This document shows, in pieces, positions 1 through 7,515 of a stretch of DNA of 64,000 nucleotides. Every line of letters starts with the position of its first letter. Position 1 is the first letter of the stretch. The position numbers and the translations under genes are program-made. Location: assembly GCA_015068525.1 (NCBI GenBank), contig SVKJ01000007.1:1-64000 (forward strand), in the 5' to 3' direction. Under the pieces are notes generated by a model. The model did not search any database. It had not been told where the DNA came from and was given only the letters and a program-made list of their open reading frames with translations. This DNA comes from Oscillospiraceae bacterium. GTDB taxonomy: Bacteria; Bacillota; Clostridia; UMGS1840; HGM11507.

Positions 1-671
1 CTGATAAACCATTTATATAAAATGTCTTTTCTCCTAAAATGAGTCATTTCATGTGCCAAAACATTGTCAAGTTGTTCTGGAGTCATTTCAGTTTCAGGTA
101 ACAATAATGTTGGCTTAAAAAGTCCTATCATAAGTGGTGACGATATTCTATCACTTGTTCTTGCAACGATTTTCTTATTTGTAAATCGCATAAGTTCAGG
201 ACAAGAAATTATATCCGAATATTTGCGTAATTTGATTAAGAAAATCATATATCCAATAAGTTTACTAAAAAAGAGTGCAATCATAATAACAAACCACACA
301 AATGAAACAATATTTAGTTTGTCATATGCAAAAATTTTCAAGTTTTCTATACGGTTGTATGTATTGCCTTCCTTGTCAGAATTTAATTCTAAATCTTGCT
401 TGGTAACTTGTATAGGCTCATATGCATCACCTGATTCTTTTTTATCAGAAATTTGTGAATTGATTTCCAATGCTGGAACAGGATGCGAATTGTTGGGAAG
501 TGAAATTCTGATAGGAAGAAGCATTACAACCAAAACAACAAGCCACATATAATAGTGCCAACTGCTTGTAAACCATCTTTTTGTAATTGGCTTAATCAAG
601 GTAAGAACAAGCGTAAGTGCCGTTCCGATAAAAGAGGTAACAAGTATGGCTTTGAATATGTCTTGTAACAT
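1..671 (-). CDS. M56-family (BlaR1/MecR1-type) membrane metallopeptidase, 5' part only
   Basis: The gene runs off the left edge; 223 residues are visible, beginning MLQDIFKAIL. Three hydrophobic segments (about residues 5-25, 38-56, 120-147) precede the cytoplasmic zinc-protease loop, where HEMTH at 207-211 is the HExxH motif. This is the BlaR1/MecR1 arrangement: a polytopic sensor that cleaves or inactivates its BlaI partner when an extracellular signal arrives. The ATG at 671 lies 3 bp after the stop of the BlaI gene, and its AGGAGG site is inside the end of that gene, so the two are translationally coupled. The sensor domain lies outside the window, so the ligand is unknown. Confidence 0.88.
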   Translation of the reverse strand, partial: MLQDIFKAILVTSFIGTALTLVLTLIKPITKRWFTSSWHYYMWLVVLVVMLLPIRISLPNNSHPVPALEINSQISDKKESGDAYEPIQVTKQDLELNSDKEGNTYNRIENLKIFAYDKLNIVSFVWFVIMIALFFSKLIGYMIFLIKLRKYSDIISCPELMRFTNKKIVARTSDRISSPLMIGLFKPTLLLPETEMTPEQLDNVLAHEMTHFRRKDILYKWFI

Positions 672-674
672 TGT

Positions 675-1052
675 TTATACCTCCTTATCTTCAAATATCG
701 CCTTCAGCTCCTTAATATCGTCATCAGATAATTTTTGCTCTTTAAAAAATGAAACAGCAAAATCGAATGCAGAACCGTTATACAAACTGGAAATAAGATT
801 TTTAGTCTGCGATTTACGATATTCCCTTTGAGAGACAAGAGGAGTATAGTAATATAATTTGCCTTGTTTTTCAAAAGTTAATGCTCCTTTTTCTACAAGT
901 CTTGTCAAGAATGTCCCTATTGTTGTTTTTTTCCATCCCTTTGTTTCAAATGCTTCACAAATGTCAAGAGAAGTGACAGGCCTTTTTTCATTCCATATTA
1001 CCTTCATTACCTCAAGTTCTGCATCAGAGATGTTTATATTTCTTTGCGCCAT
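675..1052 (-). CDS. BlaI/MecI-family transcriptional repressor (cassette 1)
   Basis: 125 residues, the normal BlaI/MecI length. The N-terminal winged helix (ISDAELEVMKVIW, then a recognition helix KTTIGTFLTRL at about 42-52) is followed by the dimerisation half ending LSDDDIKELKAIF. Such repressors bind TACA/TGTA dyads and are inactivated through the M56 protease encoded just downstream. Two such dyads lie upstream at 1076-1113, implying autoregulation of the repressor-protease pair. Two paralogues follow in the same orientation at 3255 and 6336. Confidence 0.93.
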   Translation of the reverse strand: MAQRNINISDAELEVMKVIWNEKRPVTSLDICEAFETKGWKKTTIGTFLTRLVEKGALTFEKQGKLYYYTPLVSQREYRKSQTKNLISSLYNGSAFDFAVSFFKEQKLSDDDIKELKAIFEDKEV

Positions 1053-1075
1053 AGAAATACCTCCATTTTTTCATC

Positions 1076-1127
1076 CTACAACTGTAGTTTATATTTATAT
1101 ACTACAGTTGTAGTTTGAATTTGTCAA
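1076..1127 (-). promoter_or_regulatory. Promoter with two BlaI-type operators, cassette 1
   Basis: Two 12-bp dyads, CTACAACTGTAG (1076-1087) and CTACAGTTGTAG (1102-1113), are inverted copies of each other with centres 26 bp apart. A -35 box TTGACA (read on the minus strand, 1122-1127) lies just upstream of the distal dyad. The -10 is weaker (TAGTAT at 17 bp spacing, or an AT-rich stretch further on). TACA/TGTA half-sites are the established BlaI/MecI signature. Confidence 0.8.
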
Positions 1128-1161
1128 TACTTTTTTGAAAATTTGTTTAAAAAATATGTAG

Positions 1162-1191
1162 AAAGCCCTCCGACATACTGCCGAAGGGCTT
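1162..1191 (-). terminator. Intrinsic terminator after cassette 2
   Basis: On the minus strand AAGCCCTTCG pairs with CGGAGGGCTT around a 10-base loop and is followed by a T-rich tail. It ends the operon formed by the BlaI gene at 3641, the M56 gene at 3258 and the broken small gene at 1196-1359. A near-identical hairpin sits at 3751-3781. Confidence 0.85.
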
Positions 1192-1195
1192 CATA

Positions 1196-1359
1196 TTATC
1201 CTATTTTGTATCCTTTTGAAACGAGTTTTAAAATTTCTTCCATTCCGATTTCACGGTTCTCAAAGAATACTTGCTTTGCATTTGGGGATTCTTTTATGGT
1301 TATGGTCCTTTAGTTTCGTCAATCCAAGTAGATCATGAATTTAACATTTATTGTTCCAT
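1196..1359 (-). pseudogene. Frameshifted copy of the small WIDE-motif protein gene
   Basis: The minus strand here is closely similar to the intact 55-codon gene at 3786-3953. The last 36 or so codons (…KQVFFENREIGMEE…SKGYKIG) are nearly identical. A one-base deletion near 1300, just after the shared WIDETK, shifts the frame and meets a stop, and the 5' end has drifted further with an in-frame TGA. It sits directly downstream of the M56 gene, the same place as the intact copy has in cassette 3. I read it as a duplicate that has decayed. Confidence 0.75.
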
Positions 1360-1365
1360 TACTTA

Positions 1366-3258
1366 TTATTGCCAAAAGACATTAAATCCCAATGCTTCCG
1401 AAACAAATCTCAATGGAAGATATGTTCTATTGTTAATAATTATTGCTGTGGTATCCATTTCAATCATTTTACCGTCAGCAACTATTTTATTATCACCAAT
1501 TTTTGTTGTTATAACAGTACCGTCAACATCTATTATTGTAACGCCCTGTGTTTGATCATTCCATATAACTTGACAGTTCAACATTTCAGCCAAAGCTCTT
1601 ACTGGAACTTGTGTTCTGTCTTGCTCGTCAATAAACGGTTGAGCATCAGAATATGTTACAGGGTTATCATCAATTAGAATAGTTATTGTTTCTCCCTGTG
1701 TCAAAACAGTTACCCTTTGGGGAGCGATATAATCTTCTGGAAGTGACTCCGGTGGTGTTATAGTTTTGACAGCTTCGGGTGTCTCGTCTGTTACTGTTAA
1801 AACAACATTATTTTTTTCTAAATCATAAGAAACCTTATAAGAGAATAATGTTTCTATATCATCAATATACACATAAAAATCATCATTTTCAGCTATGATA
1901 TTCTTTGTTATGTTTGCGCTATCACCATTTATCTTTACTTTATTAGAGTTAGCTGACAATTCAATCTGTCTGTTTCCATTCGATATGGTGATTGTTTTTC
2001 CCGCCTCTTCAGATATGATTTTATAGTCGATAAAAACTATAAAAGTTCTTAAAGGAACCTTAATTTTTTCATTTGTCTCACGAATAGGCTCACAACCAAT
2101 AAAGACATCATAACCTTCACTTGTGTCCATTATAATTGTGTTTTCACGGTTTGAACTGTTTTTCACCATATCTTTACTGTCAACAAATTCAATGGTAGTT
2201 GCCACTGCTGTGAGAGACATCATAACAGTTATAACCATTAAAACTGCCATTGCTGCTATTCCTTTTTTTCTTAATTTTTTACTTGCTATTAACGTAAGTC
2301 TTTTTTTCATAGCTTTTTCACCTCCGAAAAATGTTGTTGTTAAATAAGATTTTTTTTGATTTTCTGTTTTCAAAAATGCAATCAGCATTTCACCATAAAA
2401 AACTCTTTTTCCGTATGAATTTTCTTTGAGTACAGCTTCATCACAGGAGGTTTCCCCGTCAATTTCAATGGCGTGTGCCATAAGGTAAACAAATGGGTTA
2501 AACCAATGCAGAGATACAAATATTAAAGTTAAAAACTGATACCATATATCTTTGCGTTTATAGTGAATCAACTCGTGACGCAATATAAAATGCAACTCAT
2601 CATTAGTATAATTATTGTTCGGTAATATTAACATTACCCTAAACAAACCTGTTAGAAGCGGTGTATCTGCAATAGAAGAAATCCTTACAGGTATATTTTT
2701 GGATATTTTCAGACGCTTTTGTTCTTCCTCAAGAATTTTTTTAATGTGGGTATCAGAGAGTGGTAATGAAAATCGTTTTACAGCTTTTTTAAAAAAACGG
2801 TATCGCTTTATATGTATAACAAAATACAAGATTGCTCCTAACGCCCATACAAGTGCAATAAGAAATGCAACATTAAGTGGTTTTGTATGCTCGACAGCGT
2901 TTTCTTCAACACGCTTACTATTATTGTGTACTGATGAGAATTTATTATTTCCATTTCCAGAAATTTCTTCCTCAAATTCATAGATAGGCGCTTTTTGTGA
3001 AATCTGATTAAACATTTCTTGTACTTCTTTTTGAATGTGCAAAGTAGAACCAGGCAATTCTACACTATAATTAAGCCCAAAGCTATTAAACGGAATGAGA
3101 AAGATTATAATTACTGCGAGCCACGAGTAATAACGAAAACCTGCACTATATCTTTCTTCAATCAATTTTGTTAGCAACAAGAGTAAAATTACAATAATTG
3201 ACACTTTTAATGATGAAATCACTACTTGTAAAAAAATTTGCATTATAAATTCTATCAT
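1366..3258 (-). CDS. M56-family metallopeptidase sensor with two extracellular stalk-type domains (cassette 2)
   Basis: 630 residues. Four hydrophobic segments (about 13-32, 43-60, 128-149, 333-352) flank a cytoplasmic zinc-protease loop with HELIH at 228-232 and a conserved SCDEAV near 271. Instead of the penicillin-binding domain of BlaR1, the C-terminal exported half carries two repeats like the copper-amine-oxidase N-terminal (stalk) domain: about 384-492 and 525-630, the second with VPVRALAEML and YLPLRFVSEALGF. These domains are common in clostridial envelope proteins. The ATG overlaps the BlaI stop by 4 bp (ATGA). The ligand is probably not a beta-lactam; that is inference. Confidence 0.88.
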   Translation of the reverse strand: MIEFIMQIFLQVVISSLKVSIIVILLLLLTKLIEERYSAGFRYYSWLAVIIIFLIPFNSFGLNYSVELPGSTLHIQKEVQEMFNQISQKAPIYEFEEEISGNGNNKFSSVHNNSKRVEENAVEHTKPLNVAFLIALVWALGAILYFVIHIKRYRFFKKAVKRFSLPLSDTHIKKILEEEQKRLKISKNIPVRISSIADTPLLTGLFRVMLILPNNNYTNDELHFILRHELIHYKRKDIWYQFLTLIFVSLHWFNPFVYLMAHAIEIDGETSCDEAVLKENSYGKRVFYGEMLIAFLKTENQKKSYLTTTFFGGEKAMKKRLTLIASKKLRKKGIAAMAVLMVITVMMSLTAVATTIEFVDSKDMVKNSSNRENTIIMDTSEGYDVFIGCEPIRETNEKIKVPLRTFIVFIDYKIISEEAGKTITISNGNRQIELSANSNKVKINGDSANITKNIIAENDDFYVYIDDIETLFSYKVSYDLEKNNVVLTVTDETPEAVKTITPPESLPEDYIAPQRVTVLTQGETITILIDDNPVTYSDAQPFIDEQDRTQVPVRALAEMLNCQVIWNDQTQGVTIIDVDGTVITTKIGDNKIVADGKMIEMDTTAIIINNRTYLPLRFVSEALGFNVFWQ

Positions 3259-3641
3259 TGTTGCTTTTCCTTAAACATTTCTTCAAGTTTAGAAATATCT
3301 TCATCACTCATTTTATTTCTGTCAAATAAAGCTCGCATTAAACTTGTTACTGAATTACCGTGTAACTTTTCCAAAAACATCTTGCTTTCATAGCTGATAT
3401 AGTCACTCTCTGATATAAGCGGTGTATAAATATATCCTTTACCACGATTTTCCTTTGAAATAAATTCTTTTACGATAAGACGGTTAAGTAGCGTCTGAAT
3501 TGTTTGCTGTGTCCAATCGTTTACGCCTTCATCATCAATAATTTGCTTCACCTCGCTTGTAGATATAGGAGTTTGATTGTGCCAAATTACCTTCATAATT
3601 TCAAGTTCCGCGTCCGGAAGTCTCTTATCGGTTTTTTTCAA
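3255..3641 (-). CDS. BlaI/MecI-family transcriptional repressor (cassette 2)
   Basis: 128 residues starting at a TTG codon (3639-3641) placed 8 bases after a GAGG site; no in-frame ATG fits better. The winged helix (LPDAELEIMKVIW) and recognition helix QQTIQTLLNRL resemble MecI but with Gln where cassette 1 has Gly and cassette 3 has Ser. The dimerisation half ends MSDEDISKLEEMF. It overlaps the M56 gene by 4 bp. Its promoter holds two identical dyads that differ from those of the other cassettes, suggesting its own specificity. Confidence 0.93.
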   Translation of the reverse strand: MKKTDKRLPDAELEIMKVIWHNQTPISTSEVKQIIDDEGVNDWTQQTIQTLLNRLIVKEFISKENRGKGYIYTPLISESDYISYESKMFLEKLHGNSVTSLMRALFDRNKMSDEDISKLEEMFKEKQQ

Positions 3642-3660
3642 GATAATTACCTCACTTTCT

Positions 3661-3714
3661 ACGACAACTGTCGTATGTTGGTTATATTATATACGACAAC
3701 TGTCGTATTGTCAA
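3661..3714 (-). promoter_or_regulatory. Consensus promoter with two identical operators, cassette 2
   Basis: On the minus strand TTGACA (3709-3714), exactly 17 bp, then TATAAT (3686-3691): both hexamers are perfect. The spacer is filled by the dyad ACGACAACTGTCGT (3693-3706), and an identical dyad lies downstream of the start of transcription at 3661-3674. The half-site is GACA rather than TACA. A bound repressor would block polymerase binding directly. Confidence 0.9.
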
Positions 3715-3750
3715 TACTTTTTTAAGAATTTGTTTAAAAAAATATGTAGA

Positions 3751-3781
3751 AAGCCCTTCGACACATACTGCCGAAGGGCTT
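3751..3781 (-). terminator. Intrinsic terminator after cassette 3
   Basis: AAGCCCTTCG pairs with CGAAGGGCTT on the minus strand, followed by a T-rich tract. It is a near copy of the hairpin at 1162-1191, so the duplication of the cassettes included the small gene and its terminator. Confidence 0.85.
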
Positions 3782-3785
3782 CATA

Positions 3786-3953
3786 TTAACCTATTTTATA
3801 TCCTTTTGAAACGAGTTTTAAAATTTCTTCCATTCCGATTTCACGGTTTTCAAAGAATACTTGCTTTGTGTTTGGTCTTTCTTTGATTGTTATTATCTTT
3901 TTAGTTTCGTCAATCCAGGCAGACCATACTTTATTTTGCTGTTCATCATTCAT
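3786..3953 (-). CDS. Small uncharacterised protein coupled to the M56 sensor
   Basis: A 55-codon reading frame too short for usual gene finders: MNDEQQNKVW at the start, WIDETKKIITIKE in the middle, FFENREIG, and SKGYKIG at the C-terminus. Its ATG overlaps the last 8 bp of the M56 gene, typical of coupled translation, and a terminator follows 5 bp after the stop. The similar sequence at 1196-1359 shows codon-level conservation of the C-terminal part. From memory, small clostridial proteins with a W-x-x-W-hydrophobic-D start and a GY/F-K/R-I end exist without known function; I cannot confirm the match. Confidence 0.72.
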   Translation of the reverse strand: MNDEQQNKVWSAWIDETKKIITIKERPNTKQVFFENREIGMEEILKLVSKGYKIG

Positions 3954-6336
3954 CAATCATTACCACCTGTGGAGGATATGACATTTTCTGTTCCTCGCTC
4001 CATTGCCATTGCGGAACAAATTCTCCTGTTGTACCTCTTACAATATATTTACCATCGTTTGACCTGAATTCAAATTTATTGTCAGGTAGGAGTGTAATAA
4101 TTGCGTCAAAGGAATCTATACGAATCTGATTATTTTCCAAAAAGAAATGTCCTGCAAATGTGTTTTCAGCTATTACTTTAATTTGACTGTTTTCATTACG
4201 AGTAATATTATAACTATTAAACCATTTTTTACTTTCTTCTGTGTAATCATCAAAACCAAAACTCAATAGTGCGTATTCATCCTGAATATTATACTGAAAA
4301 TAGTTGTCCTTATCCGTTCGTTTGATGGTTTTCCCTCCTAATTTCGCTTCAGTTGGAAATATACCAATTGTTGTTGTATCCGATTTTTTTGCTATTTCTC
4401 TATTTCTTACACTCAAAGCACTATATTCATCATGACTATCAGTTCCTAATCCAAAAAAGAAAATTCTGATTTTCGTTTCACCGATTTTTACAATTGTTTC
4501 TCCAAAATCAGCAATTCCATCACCAGCCGGCATAGGTAACGTAGTTATATATCCGACTTCGTTTTCATATACAGTTTCGCCGTCAATCTTTACAGTAAAC
4601 AGACCTTCTATGTCGCTACCTTTACTATAAATACGGGTTACTTTATTGAGTACAATCTCAGCATTTCCGGTATCTTCTTTGTTGTTAATATCCATAAAAT
4701 TCAACTTTGCATTAAATTCTGTTCTATAGCCTGTTTTGGAAATAGAAATGTCAGCATCTTTACAAATATAACATTTATTTATTATAAGTGCATTTTCATC
4801 AACTGTCTTTTCTCTCGGCAAACTTTCTATTTCTGCATCATCAATATAGAATCTGCTATTCAAACTGTCAAAGCCATATTTCATATTGGCAACAAACACA
4901 CTTGTAAGGTTGCTGAAATCCGATTTTATTTCTACACCTATTTCTTCATAGTTTTTTAGCAATTTAATATATTCATACGGAACATAGGTTATGTCATTTT
5001 CCATATAAGGCGGATTTGACAGCGTATATTTATTTCCATCAATGATTACCTCTTTACTTCCAATACTGCAACTTGTTGACCATACAAATTTACCCGGAAC
5101 AGTTGTTTCATTTTGTTCTGTTAATTCACTGCTATAATTAGGTTCTAATGCAGTTATTATTTTATGTGTCTTAGACCAGAAATCAACCGTAACTGTGCCG
5201 TTTTCATATTTTATTTTATCATTTTCAACATCCGAATTATTCAAAAATTCTCTCCATGGCAAATAATATACTCCATCTTTTTCGGTTGGAACAAAACCAT
5301 TATAATTTCCTTTTCCAAAGTTAGCAACATAAACATAATCATCTTTAAGCAGTGAAGATACGATAGGAGCAACCTCATTTGCAAGAACCACGCTACCACA
5401 GGTTACTGCCAATATAAGCAAAGTACAAAATGCTGTTTTAAATATACTAAATCTTTTATTTTTCATAATCATTTCAAACCTCCTTTTAAGTTGTTTTTTA
5501 TTTTTTGCCATATTACTTGAAAGCGCAGGAGAAGACTGACATACCATTGAAAGTATCATTGTGCTGTACTGCTTTTTGTCCTCAACATTCATTTCTTTTG
5601 TTACTTGTTCATCGCAAGCATATTCACACGCTTCGCCGATTAAATTCACCATAAAGTATGCAATCGGATTAAACCAACAAATTGAATTGACAATTACTGC
5701 AAAGAGCTTAAACCAACTGTCGTGATGCTTGTAATGTACCATTTCGTGCTTGATTGCAAGGTTATAATCTTCCTCATTCATTTCAATTTCGGGAATTGCA
5801 AGGGTTGGTTTAAAAAAGCCAAAAATTATAGGCGATGTTATTAAGGGACTTTTGATAACATCAACACCATTTATTTTTTCGTGGGTATCAAAATCACAAA
5901 TTTTCTTCTTAAATCGAAAGTAAGATATAAAATATCTTAACATTGAAACAATAAAACCTAAAATCCAGACTGCAAACAGTATTTCCTGTATGGTTACAGG
6001 ATTAGACCTTCTTACTATATTTGATGGTTTGGGCAATGTATTATATTGTGGTTTATCGTAAATTTGTTGCTTTTGATTTTTTGGTTGTGCATTATTTGTA
6101 TTGTTGATAGGTGTTGTGGTATTAAATTCTGTTATATTTACCTCTCTTTGTATCTGAATTTCAGGAAACGTTATCTCCCCGATATTCATAGGTAATACAA
6201 AAATAAGCATTGCAAGTAAACTTATGTAATATAACGCCTTACCGCCAAGTAAGGATAAAATCTTGTTTTTAAATATCAAAACCATTATACAAACCAAAGA
6301 ACCTGCAAGAGTTGATATTATAACTGATTCTAACAT
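3946..6336 (-). CDS. M56-family metallopeptidase sensor with a large novel exported domain (cassette 3)
   Basis: 796 residues. The protease part carries HEMVH at 197-201 and a CDEQV motif downstream, with membrane segments near 4-22, 36-52, 117-138 and 300-320. An Asn/Gln/Pro-rich linker (about 68-110) separates segments two and three. The roughly 470-residue exported C-terminal half is not a penicillin-binding domain. It contains one stalk-like stretch (YYLPWREFLNN with a following VTV strand) and otherwise beta-rich sequence I do not recognise. The ATG overlaps the repressor stop by one base (TAATG). The BlaI-linked sensing role is inferred from the protease part and the context. Confidence 0.87.
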   Translation of the reverse strand: MLESVIISTLAGSLVCIMVLIFKNKILSLLGGKALYYISLLAMLIFVLPMNIGEITFPEIQIQREVNITEFNTTTPINNTNNAQPKNQKQQIYDKPQYNTLPKPSNIVRRSNPVTIQEILFAVWILGFIVSMLRYFISYFRFKKKICDFDTHEKINGVDVIKSPLITSPIIFGFFKPTLAIPEIEMNEEDYNLAIKHEMVHYKHHDSWFKLFAVIVNSICWFNPIAYFMVNLIGEACEYACDEQVTKEMNVEDKKQYSTMILSMVCQSSPALSSNMAKNKKQLKRRFEMIMKNKRFSIFKTAFCTLLILAVTCGSVVLANEVAPIVSSLLKDDYVYVANFGKGNYNGFVPTEKDGVYYLPWREFLNNSDVENDKIKYENGTVTVDFWSKTHKIITALEPNYSSELTEQNETTVPGKFVWSTSCSIGSKEVIIDGNKYTLSNPPYMENDITYVPYEYIKLLKNYEEIGVEIKSDFSNLTSVFVANMKYGFDSLNSRFYIDDAEIESLPREKTVDENALIINKCYICKDADISISKTGYRTEFNAKLNFMDINNKEDTGNAEIVLNKVTRIYSKGSDIEGLFTVKIDGETVYENEVGYITTLPMPAGDGIADFGETIVKIGETKIRIFFFGLGTDSHDEYSALSVRNREIAKKSDTTTIGIFPTEAKLGGKTIKRTDKDNYFQYNIQDEYALLSFGFDDYTEESKKWFNSYNITRNENSQIKVIAENTFAGHFFLENNQIRIDSFDAIITLLPDNKFEFRSNDGKYIVRGTTGEFVPQWQWSEEQKMSYPPQVVMIDE

Positions 6337-6701
6337 TATTCATCACCCTTTTTATCAATAAACCTTTTTAATTCTTCAATGTCTTCTTTTGTAAAATCTT
6401 CGTCACGGAACAGAGCCGAAATAAGACTCTTTGCACTCCCCCTGTGAATAAACTTTACAAATTCCTTTGTCTGCATAGCCTGATATTCCTGTTCGGAAAT
6501 AATCGCCTCATATTCGTGAACATGCGAACGACCTATCTTTTCTGACTTTAAACATCCCTTGTCAATAAGTCTGCCCGCCAAAGTAGATATTGTAGTAAGT
6601 TTCTTATCGGGCATCTTTTCCGCAAGTTCACTTGTCGTAACCTTACCGTTTTTATCCCAGATTATTCTCATAATCTCCATTTCAGTTTCTGATATTTTCA
6701 T
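6336..6701 (-). CDS. BlaI/MecI-family transcriptional repressor (cassette 3)
   Basis: 121 residues from the ATG at 6701, which has a GGGGG site 7 bases upstream; the reading frame is open further upstream but has no ribosome site there. Winged helix (ISETEMEIMRIIW) with recognition helix TTISTLAGRL, then a dimerisation half ending FTKEDIEELKRFI. Its promoter is perfect and its dyads are more asymmetric than those of cassettes 1 and 2. Confidence 0.92.
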   Translation of the reverse strand: MKISETEMEIMRIIWDKNGKVTTSELAEKMPDKKLTTISTLAGRLIDKGCLKSEKIGRSHVHEYEAIISEQEYQAMQTKEFVKFIHRGSAKSLISALFRDEDFTKEDIEELKRFIDKKGDE

Positions 6702-6720
6702 AATAATTCCCCCTTCGTTT

Positions 6721-6764
6721 CTACAAGTTGTTTTTATTATACATTGTGTAGAAGCGAATGTCAA
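6721..6764 (-). promoter_or_regulatory. Consensus promoter with dyad operator, cassette 3
   Basis: Minus strand TTGACA (6759-6764), 17 bp, TATAAT (6736-6741). CTACACAATG (read on the minus strand, inside the spacer) and its imperfect inverted partner CAACTTGTAG (ending at 6721) form a wide dyad spanning the -10 and start region. Half-sites are again TACA/TGTA. Confidence 0.82.
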
Positions 6765-6891
6765 TAGTTTTTTTGAAATTTATAAAACAAGACTTTCGGA
6801 TAAACTTATTGTGTTAATGCACAATAAAAACCGTAACACCAATCTAAAACTGATATTACGTTTATCAAAATAATTAACTTTTCCTATTTAC

Positions 6892-7152
6892 TTATTTGTT
6901 TGTTCCTAAAAAATACTTTTTATCTATTCCCAAACTTTCTAAATATTCATTGCACAATTTAATATCTCCGTAATTATAATCCTGAAGCAATTCTGAATAT
7001 GCCCTATGAATCTTATTAAATGGAGATAATTTATATCCTGCATTTTCAATAATATAATATGAATCGATAATTTCGAGCGACATAGATATACAATATGTAA
7101 CAATTGTTGATAATTTAGGGCGCGATTTATACCTGCATTTTAAACATTTCAT
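6892..7152 (-). CDS. Small CxxC protein of unknown function
   Basis: 86 residues beginning MKCLKCRYKS, so the very N-terminus holds a CxxC pair, with further Cys at about 21 and 66. No membrane segment is evident and I do not recognise a family. An AGAAGG site lies 10 bases before the ATG. It begins 24 bp after the terminator of the structured RNA at 7176-7396, so it might be expressed by read-through of that terminator; this is inference. Confidence 0.6.
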   Translation of the reverse strand: MKCLKCRYKSRPKLSTIVTYCISMSLEIIDSYYIIENAGYKLSPFNKIHRAYSELLQDYNYGDIKLCNEYLESLGIDKKYFLGTNK

Positions 7153-7175
7153 AAATAATTCCTTCTTTCTAAAAT

Positions 7176-7396
7176 TAAAAAAAGCGTATCAACCGAAGTC
7201 AATACGCTGAAAAACGCAAACTCCGATTGTCGCCAAACAATTTCACGTAGAATGTGGATATATCCTCTTGCACTCTCGCTAATGGAATTTGCGTTTTTGC
7301 CAATTCAAATAACGAGAGCCATCACAAAAAAGGGTATTAAAATACCCATTTCAAAAAAGAGAATATATAATTCTACATATTAAAATTGTTTGGCAC
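7176..7396 (-). ncRNA. Structured RNA of unassigned class (6S-like or leader RNA)
   Basis: No reading frame; strong RNA structure on the minus strand. GCCAAACAATTT (7382-7393) pairs with AAATTGTTTGGC (7232-7243), then GTAGAAT with ATTCTAC, then ATATATTCTCT with AGAGGATATAT, giving a rod of about 30 bp with internal loops. It opens into a junction with hairpin GGGTATT/AATACCC (7332-7347, followed by six U) and a CTCTCG/CGAGAG hairpin. The loop of the latter (AAAAACGCAAA, 7288-7298) is perfectly complementary to TTTGCGTTTTT (7210-7220), an apparent pseudoknot. The transcript ends at AGCGTAT/ATACGCT plus seven U (7176-7208). The rod resembles 6S RNA, but the junction hairpin and pseudoknot do not fit cleanly. 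Confidence 0.65.
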
Positions 7397-7400
7397 TCTC

Positions 7401-7429
7401 ATTATATCATTATTATGCCCAAAATACAA
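7401..7429 (-). promoter_or_regulatory. Promoter of the structured RNA
   Basis: Minus strand TTGTAT (7424-7429), 17 bp, TATAAT (7401-7406), placing the RNA start at about 7394-7396, at the first base of the long closing stem. This makes it an independent transcript and not lysS read-through. Confidence 0.75.
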
Positions 7430-7471
7430 TTATTTTTCCAAAATTCTCTTTTTCGTAAAAAAGCATATTAA

Positions 7472-7505
7472 AAACTCCCTGCAGTTTGATATCTGCAAGG
7501 AGTTT
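7472..7505 (-). terminator. lysS terminator
   Basis: AAACTCCTTGCAG pairs with CTGCAGGGAGTTT (13 bp, one G-T) and is followed by TTTTT on the minus strand, 10 bp after the lysS stop. Confidence 0.92.
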
Positions 7506-7515
7506 AACAGTTAAA

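Noticed and set aside
64..552. 162-codon open frame on the plus strand
   Set aside because: Antisense to the M56 gene, whose HEMTH motif is clear on the minus strand.
7176..7396. Structured RNA considered as a tracrRNA
   Set aside because: Its 5' part could be an anti-repeat in form, but no CRISPR repeat or cas9 is in the window.
7176..7396. Structured RNA considered as SRP RNA, RNase P RNA or tmRNA
   Set aside because: None of their conserved cores (GGAA-loop S domain, P4 helix, tRNA-like ends with CCA) can be found.
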